64,000 nucleotides of DNA from DASUPK01 sp963695805 (lineage in GTDB: Bacteria; Actinomycetota; Thermoleophilia; Solirubrobacterales; 70-9): positions 248,001-312,000 of the forward strand of contig CAVOHV010000002.1 in the NCBI GenBank assembly GCA_963695805.1, given 5' to 3'. Shown here in pieces: positions 57,768-64,000 of this stretch. Under the pieces are notes generated by a model, which was not told where the DNA came from, made no database searches, and saw only the letters and a list, made by a program, of their open reading frames with translations. A program made the translations under genes and the position numbers. Within the stretch, counting starts at the first letter, position 1; each line of letters opens with the position of its first letter.

Positions 57768-57773
57768 CGCCGC

Positions 57774-58799
57774 TTGAAGATCTGGGCCGACATGAGTGGC
57801 CCGGCGCATGTCCTCGTGCTCCGGCCGATCATCGAGCGCCTCCGGGCGCAGGGCCATGAGGTGCTCGTCACGGCCCGCGTGTACACCCAGACTCTCGAGC
57901 TGCTCGAGCTGCACGGGATGGATTACACGCTGATCGGGAAGCATGGTGGTGCCTCGCGTGTGCGCAAGCTGTTCAGGCTGATTCAGCGCACCGGCGGGAT
58001 GCGCCGATTCGGCAAGGACAAGGGGTTCGACCTGGCGATCGCGCACGGCTCCAACGACATCGCGATCGCCTCCCGCATGCTCGGCATTCCCGAGGCGAAC
58101 ATGCACGATTACGAGTTCGCGATTGCGCAGCACCAGGTCGGCTGTCGCCTCGCGAAGCGCGTGATCTTCCCGGACTCGGTGCCGCCCGAGCGGCTGAAGC
58201 GATTCGGCGTCACTCCCGAGAAGCTCTTCCAGTACCCCGGGATCAAGGAGGAGTACTACCTCTCCGACTTCGTGGTCGACGAGCAGGCGCTCGAGAAGCT
58301 CGGTGTCGACACCGATCGCGTCGTGGTCGTGGTCCGCCCGCCGCCCGACGTCTCGCTCTACCACCGCCGCTCGAACCCCCTCTTTCCGCAGGTGCTCGCG
58401 CGAGTAGGCTCTGATCCCGGTGTCCACGCGGTCGTGTTGCCCCGCACCGAGGAGCAGCGGGCCTACGTCAAGGAGCTCGCCCTGCCGTCACTGATCGTCC
58501 CCGATCACGCTGTGGAAGCGCAGAGTCTGGTGGCCCTCGCCGATCTGGTCGTCTCGGCGGGGGGAACGATGAACCGCGAGGCTGTGGCGCTCGGCACCCC
58601 CGTCTACACGACCTACGGCGGAAGGCTGGGTGGCGTGGATGAGGCGCTGATCCGCTCGGGTCGCCTGCGTCCCCTGACAGATCCCAGGGCGCTGGAGCTC
58701 GAGAAGAAGAGCGGGCAGGGGGAGCGGGTCCGTCGCGATCCCCAGCTGCTCGTCGACCTGATGCTGGGCGCGGCCGAGCCGGATGCACACTCAGACTGA
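57774..58799 (+). CDS. DUF354 family glycosyltransferase-like protein
   Basis: This 341-residue protein has the GT-B-like, UDP-GlcNAc-2-epimerase-like fold of the DUF354 family: KIWADMSGPAHVLVLRPIIERLRAQGHEVLVTAR at the start and VVSAGGTMNREAVALGTPVYTTYGGRLGGVDEALIRSG at the end. The TTG at 57774 is preferred over the ATG at 57792 because the family's first strand begins with KIW. It lies six bases after glyA and overlaps the sugar transferase gene by 17 bases, placing it in surface-polysaccharide synthesis. Confidence 0.85.
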   Translation: MKIWADMSGPAHVLVLRPIIERLRAQGHEVLVTARVYTQTLELLELHGMDYTLIGKHGGASRVRKLFRLIQRTGGMRRFGKDKGFDLAIAHGSNDIAIASRMLGIPEANMHDYEFAIAQHQVGCRLAKRVIFPDSVPPERLKRFGVTPEKLFQYPGIKEEYYLSDFVVDEQALEKLGVDTDRVVVVVRPPPDVSLYHRRSNPLFPQVLARVGSDPGVHAVVLPRTEEQRAYVKELALPSLIVPDHAVEAQSLVALADLVVSAGGTMNREAVALGTPVYTTYGGRLGGVDEALIRSGRLRPLTDPRALELEKKSGQGERVRRDPQLLVDLMLGAAEPDAHSD

Positions 58800-59463
58800 G
58801 CAGCCTGCTCCTTCGCTCGCCGAGCAGTACTCGGTCATGGCCTCTGAGGACTTCGCGCCGCGGCGGGTGGACATCGCTATCCGCGCCCTCGACCTGCTGA
58901 TCGCCGGAAGCGCACTCATCGTCCTCTCGCCCCTCCTGGGACTTCTCGCGCTCGGAATCCTGCTCACCTCCGGCACCCCGGTTCTCTACCGCGGCGAGCG
59001 GGTAGGGAGGGCCGGCCGCGTCTTCACCATGTTCAAGCTGCGAACGTTGAAGGGGGGAGCTGAGGGGCGACTGGGCAACGTCTATGGGGAGGAGCTCAGC
59101 CGGCGCACCCAGCAGGAGGTGACGATGGTGGGGAAGGCTGCCCGGCTGACCCACATCGACGAGGTGCCGCAGCTCTACAACGTGCTCCGCGGCGACATGA
59201 GCATGGTCGGCCCTCGGCCGGTGAGGCCGGCCTTCTTCTACCGGTTGGTCGAGGAGGTCCCCCAGTACTGGCAGCGGCTCGTGGTCAGACCGGGCGTCAC
59301 CGGCTTCGCGCAGACCAGGATCACGCGCGAGGACTCCTGGGAGGACAAGCTGATCCACGACCTCGAGTACATCGCGGACCGCTCGATCCGCCTCTACCTC
59401 CGGGTGCTCGGCGCGACCATGGCCCGCATCATTCGCCTCACCATGAGCGGGCGCAACCGCTAG
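58783..59463 (+). CDS. Initiating sugar (phosphoglycosyl) transferase
   Basis: This 226-residue monotopic phosphoglycosyl transferase moves a sugar phosphate onto undecaprenyl phosphate to start polysaccharide synthesis. It has one reentrant membrane helix (LLIAGSALIVLSPLLGLLALGILL), then PVLYRGERVGRAGRVFTMFKLRTL, the block LTHIDEVPQLYNVLRGDMSMVGPRPVRP and RPGVTGFAQ. In the usual catalytic DE pair the sequence reads HIDEVPQ, intact. It overlaps the DUF354 gene by 17 bases. Confidence 0.93.
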   Translation: MHTQTEQPAPSLAEQYSVMASEDFAPRRVDIAIRALDLLIAGSALIVLSPLLGLLALGILLTSGTPVLYRGERVGRAGRVFTMFKLRTLKGGAEGRLGNVYGEELSRRTQQEVTMVGKAARLTHIDEVPQLYNVLRGDMSMVGPRPVRPAFFYRLVEEVPQYWQRLVVRPGVTGFAQTRITREDSWEDKLIHDLEYIADRSIRLYLRVLGATMARIIRLTMSGRNR

Positions 59464-59521
59464 CTGGGCACCCCGGCGGGACATAGACGGTGACGTGTCT
59501 CAAATGGGTATAGGCTTTCGC

Positions 59522-60721
59522 ATGATGCAGGAGGGGAGCCAGGGCTTCCGCAGGTTTGGGCTGGTGACCGGGCTCGTGCTCGCGCTCGGCTGCATGCTGG
59601 CGCCCTCCGCCCTCGCCGCCAAGAAGCACTCGAAGCAGGTGAAGGACAACACGGTCTGGCTCTGCAAGCCGGGAATCCCGAACAACCCGTGCGAGCCCGG
59701 CTTCGACACGACCCTTCTGTCGCCGTCCGGCCAGGTGGTCGGCACCCAGTCCGTCAAGCCGGACCGGAAGCGCAAGTTCGACTGCTTCTACGTCTATCCG
59801 ACGGTCAGCGACGACAAGACCCCGAACTCCGATCTTTCGATCGACCCTGAGGAGCGCTCGATCGCGCTCTATCAGGCGGCCCGCTACAGCCTGCACTGCC
59901 GCGTCTTCGCGCCGATGTACCGGCAGCTGACCCTCGGAGCGATCCTCAACGGCGTCTCAATCCCTCCCGACGCGCAGCAGATCGCCTACGGGGACGTGGT
60001 CTCCGCCTGGAAGGCCTACCTGCGCAAGTACAACCACGGCCGAGGGGTCGTATTGGTCGGCCACTCTCAGGGCACGTACGTGCTCCGGGAGCTGATCCAC
60101 CAGCTGATCGACCCGAGCAAGAAGGTACGCAAGCGCCTGATCTCGGCGCTGCTCCTCGGCGGCAACGTGACCGTGCGCGAGGGCGGCAACGTCGGGGGCG
60201 ACTTCAAGAACATCCCCGGCTGCCGCAAGGCGAAGCAGTTCGGCTGCGTGATCGCGTTCTCCAGCTTCAACGCGCCAGTGCCGGCCGACTCGATGTTCGG
60301 GCGTCCGGATGGCCTCGCGCCCGGCCTGCCGACCACCGGCGATGTGCTCTGCACGAACCCGGCGGCGCTCCGCGGCGGCTCGGCGCTGCTCACCTCGGTC
60401 TTCCCGACGGAGCCGTTCGCGCCGGGGACCACCATCGGCCTCGCGACCGGAGCCGTCGGCCAGCCCATGCCCTCCGGGGCGACCACGCCGTGGTTCCAGA
60501 CTCAGGCCTACACCGGCGCCTGCGACGCGTCCAACGATGCACACGTGCTGCAGATCAGCCCCGTGGGCGGCGCACCCACCCTGCACGCGGTCCCCGACGC
60601 GACCTGGGGGCTGCACCTGGTCGACGCCAACATCGCGCTCGGCAACCTGACCGACGATGTCGCCCGCCAGGCCAAGTCCTGGCTGCAGGCGAAGAGCAAG
60701 GCGAAGAAGAAGCAGGGTTAG
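59522..60721 (+). CDS. DUF3089 secreted hydrolase
   Basis: This protein of about 399 residues starts with a signal peptide (GLVTGLVLALGCMLAPSALA) followed by a lysine-rich stretch (AKKHSKQVKD). The alpha/beta-hydrolase-like DUF3089 fold has FDCFYVYPTVSDD, RVFAPMYRQLT and the serine elbow VVLVGHSQGTYVLRELI. A C-terminal histidine lies in WGLHLVDANIALGNL. The tail is again lysine-rich (KSKAKKKQG). The function may be lysophospholipase- or esterase-like at the surface. The ATG at 59522 is preferred since a -10-like TATAGG lies at 59508; a GTG at 59495 is possible. Confidence 0.85.
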   Translation: MMQEGSQGFRRFGLVTGLVLALGCMLAPSALAAKKHSKQVKDNTVWLCKPGIPNNPCEPGFDTTLLSPSGQVVGTQSVKPDRKRKFDCFYVYPTVSDDKTPNSDLSIDPEERSIALYQAARYSLHCRVFAPMYRQLTLGAILNGVSIPPDAQQIAYGDVVSAWKAYLRKYNHGRGVVLVGHSQGTYVLRELIHQLIDPSKKVRKRLISALLLGGNVTVREGGNVGGDFKNIPGCRKAKQFGCVIAFSSFNAPVPADSMFGRPDGLAPGLPTTGDVLCTNPAALRGGSALLTSVFPTEPFAPGTTIGLATGAVGQPMPSGATTPWFQTQAYTGACDASNDAHVLQISPVGGAPTLHAVPDATWGLHLVDANIALGNLTDDVARQAKSWLQAKSKAKKKQG

Positions 60722-60777
60722 GCGCGTCGCCCTCGGTCTCGCACGAGTGATCCCGGGCGCTCTCTAGTCTTCCCCGC

Positions 60778-62715
60778 ATGTGCGGGATATGCGGTCTCGT
60801 CAGCCTCGACGGGGCCACGGCCCCGGATCCCGCGTCTCTCGCCGCGATGAATGAGACGCTGGTCCACCGCGGCCCCGACTCGGACGGCAGCCTGATCGAC
60901 GGACCCTGCGGCCTGGCGATGCGCAGGCTCTCGATCATCGACCTCGCCGGCGGCGATCAGCCGATCGGGAACGAGGACGGCCGGATCCAGGTGATCCAGA
61001 ACGGCGAGATCTACAACTACGGCGAGCTGATGGAGGAGCTCCGCGGCCGCGGGCACACCTTCTCCACCCACAGCGACACCGAGGTCCTGGTCCACCTCTA
61101 TGAGGAGCACGGCCCCGCCTTCGTGGAGGCGCTGCGAGGGATGTTCGCGATCGCGATCTGGGATGCCCGCCACGGCCGCCTCGTCCTGGCGCGCGACCGC
61201 TTCGGGATCAAGCCCCTCTACTACCGGGTCGCCGGCGGCTGGCTCTCCTTCGGCTCCGAGCTCAAGGCCCTGCTGCGCCAACCCGGGTTCTCGCGTGAGA
61301 TCGATCCGGCGGCGCTCGAGGCCTTCCTCGCCTTCAACTCGATCCCCGCGCCGCTCACCATCTTCACCGAGGCGCGCAAGCTGCCGGCGGGCCACACCCT
61401 CGTGGCCGAGAGGGGAAAGGTGGAGATCCACCGGTACGCCAGGCCCGCGCCGGTCCCCGCCGATCAGGTCCGCGGCGAGGGCGATGAGGCGCTCGCCGAG
61501 GAGCTCCGCGGGCGCCTGCGGGACTCGGTCCGGGCGCACCTGGTCTCGGACGTCCCGGTCGGCGTCCTGCTCTCGGGGGGCATCGACTCGGCGACCCTCA
61601 CCGCGCTTGCGGCGGCCGAGAGCGGCTACAGGGTGAGCACGTTCTCGATCGGCTTCGAGGAGCAGTCCTTCGACGAGCTGGAGCTGGCCCGCCTGGTCGC
61701 CAAGCGCTACGGCACCGACCACCACGAGCTGGTCCTGCGCCCTGACGCCGTGGACCTGCTGCCGCGCCTCGTCGACGCCTTCGACGAGCCCTTCGGCGAC
61801 TCCTCGGCTCTCCCCACGTATCTGGTCTCCCAGCTGGCCTCGGACACCGTCAAGGTCGTCCTCTCGGGCGAGGGCGGCGACGAGCTCTTCGGTGGCTACT
61901 ACACGTACGTCGCCGACCGGCTGGCGCCGCGCATCGGAAGGGCCGCGCCGCTTCTGCGCCCGCTGGTCGACCGGCTGCCGAGCTCCTCGGGGAGGGTGAG
62001 CTTCGACTACAAGGCCAAGCGGTTCGTCCGCGGCGCGCACCTGCCGCCGCTCGAGCGCCACCACGCCTGGAAGGAGATCTTCTCCTCGGATGCCCAGCAG
62101 GAGCTGCTGAGCGCCCCGCGGACGTCCGACCCGCTCGACGTCTACCGGGCGCGCTACGGAGAGACCGAGGGTTCGGAGGAGCTGGCGCGCCTGCAGGACC
62201 TCGACCTCGGCATCTACCTCGTCGACGACCTGCTGGTGAAGACCGACCGGGCCAGCATGGCCCACTCCCTCGAGGCTCGCGTGCCGTTCCTCGACCCCGT
62301 CGTCGCCGAGCTCGCCCTGGCGCTCCAGACCAAGCAGAAGGTTCGCGGCTTCTCCAAGAAGCGGCTGCTCCGGAGGGCCGCGGCGCCGCTCGTGCCCCAA
62401 GAGATCATCCGCGGCCGCAAGCAGGGTTTCTCGATCCCCGTCGCCTCCTGGCTGCGCGGCGACCTCGCTGGGTTCGCCCGCGACGTCCTGTCGCCCGAGA
62501 CGATCCAGCGGCAGGGGTACCTGGACGCCGGGGCCGTCACTCGGGTACTCGATGAGCACATCTCCGGCAGGGAGGACCTCAGCCGGCAGATCTGGGGGCT
62601 GCTCAACTTCACCCTCTGGTTCGACCGCTACGCCCGGGAGCCGGAAACGGCCGGGGCTATCGGTGATTCGCGTAGCCCGCGGACGCGAAGCGGAGCAGGC
62701 GGAGCGTTGATGTAG
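60778..62715 (+). CDS. asnB: Asparagine synthase, glutamine-hydrolysing
   Basis: This 645-residue enzyme has an N-terminal glutaminase domain with the nucleophile cysteine 2 (MCGICGLVSLDG), HRGPDSDGS and IQNGEIYNYGEL, and a synthetase domain with the PPi loop GVLLSGGIDSATL and GEGGDELFGGY. It makes asparagine, or amidates another carboxylate. AsnB-like proteins inside polysaccharide clusters sometimes modify cell-surface sugars, so the true substrate may differ. The next gene starts at the base after its stop. Confidence 0.94.
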   Translation: MCGICGLVSLDGATAPDPASLAAMNETLVHRGPDSDGSLIDGPCGLAMRRLSIIDLAGGDQPIGNEDGRIQVIQNGEIYNYGELMEELRGRGHTFSTHSDTEVLVHLYEEHGPAFVEALRGMFAIAIWDARHGRLVLARDRFGIKPLYYRVAGGWLSFGSELKALLRQPGFSREIDPAALEAFLAFNSIPAPLTIFTEARKLPAGHTLVAERGKVEIHRYARPAPVPADQVRGEGDEALAEELRGRLRDSVRAHLVSDVPVGVLLSGGIDSATLTALAAAESGYRVSTFSIGFEEQSFDELELARLVAKRYGTDHHELVLRPDAVDLLPRLVDAFDEPFGDSSALPTYLVSQLASDTVKVVLSGEGGDELFGGYYTYVADRLAPRIGRAAPLLRPLVDRLPSSSGRVSFDYKAKRFVRGAHLPPLERHHAWKEIFSSDAQQELLSAPRTSDPLDVYRARYGETEGSEELARLQDLDLGIYLVDDLLVKTDRASMAHSLEARVPFLDPVVAELALALQTKQKVRGFSKKRLLRRAAAPLVPQEIIRGRKQGFSIPVASWLRGDLAGFARDVLSPETIQRQGYLDAGAVTRVLDEHISGREDLSRQIWGLLNFTLWFDRYAREPETAGAIGDSRSPRTRSGAGGALM

Positions 62716-64000
62716 ATGCCCGACACGATCGACGCCCTGTTCGGGTTCATCTTCGCCGGCGCGGCCGTCTGGGCGCTCGTCCCAGCCACCGAAGCGCTCG
62801 CGGTGCGGATCGGGGCGATGGACGTCCCCAACGAGCGGAGCCTGCACGAGGTGCCGACCCCGAAGCTCGGGGGTCTGGCCGTCCTGGTGGCGGTCCTGAT
62901 CGGCGGCTCGATCTTCCTGCCCTGGGACCAGGAGACCCGCTCGATCCTGGCGGGCGCCATCGTGATCACGGCGGTGGGCGTCATCGACGACCTGGTCGAC
63001 CTCCCGGCAGGCGTCAAGCTGCTCGGTCAGACCGCGGCGGCGATCATCCCGGTCGCCTCGGGGGTCACCGTCGACAACTTCACCCTGCCATTCCTGGGCC
63101 GCGTCGATCCCGGCTCGATCCAGCTCATCGACCCGCCCCTGATCGGCGCGATCGATCTCGGCCAGGTGCTGACCGTGTTCGGCATCGTGGCCGTCGCCAA
63201 CGTGATCAACCTGATCGACGGCGTCGACGGACTCGCGGCAGGGGTCTGCCTGATCTCGGCCGGCGCTCTCACGGTCATCGCGCTGTCGCTCGATCGCAAC
63301 GCGGCCGGCGTGCTGGCGGCGGTGACCGCCGGGGCCTCACTCGGCTTCCTCCGACACGGCTTCCCACCCGCCTCGAGCTTCATGGGGGACACCGGCTCCA
63401 ACCTGCTCGGCTACCTGATGGCGGTGATCACCGTCCAGGGCGCGCTGAAGACGAACGCGGTGGTCGCGCTTTTCTTTCCGCTGGCGATCCTGGCCGTGCC
63501 GATCCTCGATACAAGCTTCGTCGTCGCCAAGCGGGTCAAGTACGGCAGGCCGATCTACCGCGCCGATACCGAGCACTTTCACCACCGGATGGCCCGCATC
63601 GGCTTCAGCCAGCGGCGCACGATCGCCTACCTATACGGCTGGACGCTGGTCCTCGCGGGCCTCGCCCTGGCCCTCCGCTTCGTCCCCTACACCGACAACC
63701 ACGGCAACTTCGACCCGTTCTGGACTGTCGTCATGGCCGCTTGCCTGATCGCCGCCGCCGTGGCGAGCTTCAGGCTGCTCGCGGCCCTGGAGATCCTCAA
63801 GCTGCTGAAGGTACGAAACAGGCAGTGGCGCCGCCGGCTTGGGCTCGCTCAGTTCCCCGAGGCGCCCTTCGAGCCCGAGGTGGAGGAGGGGGTCCTGCGC
63901 GAGCTCGACACCGGGACCTTTTCGGTGGTGGATCCGGGGACCGGCGAGTTCACCGCCGTGGATCCCGATACCGGCGAGCTGGAGGCAGTCGAGCCGGGCG
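62716..64000 (+). CDS. WecA/TagO-type polyprenyl-phosphate sugar-phosphate transferase (cut by window end)
   Basis: At least 428 codons are open to the window edge. This multi-helix membrane enzyme of the MraY/WecA family links a HexNAc-1-phosphate to undecaprenyl phosphate. It shows DVPNERSLHEVPTPKLGG, the Mg-binding VGVIDDLVDLPAG, NLIDGVDGLAAG, SFMGDTGSNLLGY and the cytoplasmic HFHHRMARIGFSQRR. After the last helix come about 60 residues of cytosolic tail with repeats of VDPxTGExxAV type still running at the end of the window. The ATG at 62716 directly follows the asnB stop. Confidence 0.92.
   Translation, partial: MPDTIDALFGFIFAGAAVWALVPATEALAVRIGAMDVPNERSLHEVPTPKLGGLAVLVAVLIGGSIFLPWDQETRSILAGAIVITAVGVIDDLVDLPAGVKLLGQTAAAIIPVASGVTVDNFTLPFLGRVDPGSIQLIDPPLIGAIDLGQVLTVFGIVAVANVINLIDGVDGLAAGVCLISAGALTVIALSLDRNAAGVLAAVTAGASLGFLRHGFPPASSFMGDTGSNLLGYLMAVITVQGALKTNAVVALFFPLAILAVPILDTSFVVAKRVKYGRPIYRADTEHFHHRMARIGFSQRRTIAYLYGWTLVLAGLALALRFVPYTDNHGNFDPFWTVVMAACLIAAAVASFRLLAALEILKLLKVRNRQWRRRLGLAQFPEAPFEPEVEEGVLRELDTGTFSVVDPGTGEFTAVDPDTGELEAVEPG

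Noticed and set aside
1..64000. CRISPR array, prophage, insertion sequence or biosynthetic megasynthase
   Set aside because: No regularly spaced repeats, no transposase or integrase motifs, no terminal inverted repeats with an enclosed gene, and no PKS/NRPS modules were seen.

Overview
The window comes from a high-GC actinobacterium. GTG and TTG starts are common and genes often overlap by a few bases (ATGA, TGATG, GTGA). Several gene sets resemble mycobacterial ones: a paired ArsA/Get3-type ATPase set like Rv3679-Rv3680, a DipZ-type CcdA-thioredoxin fusion, an Rv2212-like adenylate cyclase, and a methyltransferase/GH57/GT4 trio like Rv3030-Rv3032. Exported proteins with lysine-rich low-complexity tracts, together with an AbiEi/DUF559-type gene, point to the Thermoleophilia (Solirubrobacterales or relatives). 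That placement is inference from gene style, not from a marker phylogeny.

Layout. 1-7.2 kb: a hypothetical protein with a possible degenerate HEPN-like region, two ArsA-type ATPases on the minus strand, and divergently a ParA gene translationally coupled to an ftsZ with a long proline/glutamate-rich N-terminal extension. 7.2-13.6 kb: a frameshifted lysine-rich secreted-protein gene between two matching hairpins, gamma-glutamyltransferase, a LON-substrate-binding protein, a class III cyclase, DipZ and a cysteine-less DksA/TraR-like protein. 13.6-22.2 kb: methyltransferase, DrrAB-type ABC exporter, the methyltransferase-GH57-GT4-small membrane protein operon, a lysine-tailed secreted protein and a hexapeptide acyltransferase. 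22.2-33.7 kb: acyl-CoA metabolism (MeaB GTPase, acyl-CoA dehydrogenase, thioesterase, thiolase, large subunit of a B12-dependent acyl-CoA mutase) mixed with an HxlR regulator, leucyl aminopeptidase, a HAD hydrolase and a GGDEF protein.

33.7-47.2 kb: a beta-propeller/phosphoesterase secreted protein, the mutase B12-binding subunit, a lipoprotein divergent from an ECF sigma/anti-sigma pair, the etfB-etfA-ETF dehydrogenase electron-transfer operon, a sensor kinase with a convergent NarL-type regulator, and a type I sulfatase. 47.2-57.8 kb: a three-gene operon of two NTF2-like proteins and an alpha/beta hydrolase behind a double palindrome, then the conserved translation block rpmE-DUF1385-prfA-prmC-tsaC...glyA. 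That block is interrupted by an AbiEi/DUF559 gene and by a second module (two NTF2-like proteins, TetR, R2lox-type oxidase). 57.8-64 kb: a surface-polysaccharide region (DUF354 transferase, initiating sugar transferase, DUF3089 hydrolase, asparagine synthase, WecA/TagO-type transferase cut by the window edge).

Functionally, the acyl-CoA dehydrogenase, ETF, ETF dehydrogenase, thiolase, acyl-CoA mutase and MeaB form a coherent fatty-acid and branched-acid catabolic set feeding the respiratory chain. The most promising less-described items are: the coupled ParA-FtsZ pair beside the ArsA pair; a methylglucose-lipopolysaccharide-like operon in a non-mycobacterial setting; an R2lox homologue with its full cross-link residue set; an ETF dehydrogenase lacking one Fe-S cysteine; and a family of dispersed intergenic repeats and very strong hairpins. 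No tRNA, rRNA, CRISPR array or insertion sequence was seen.
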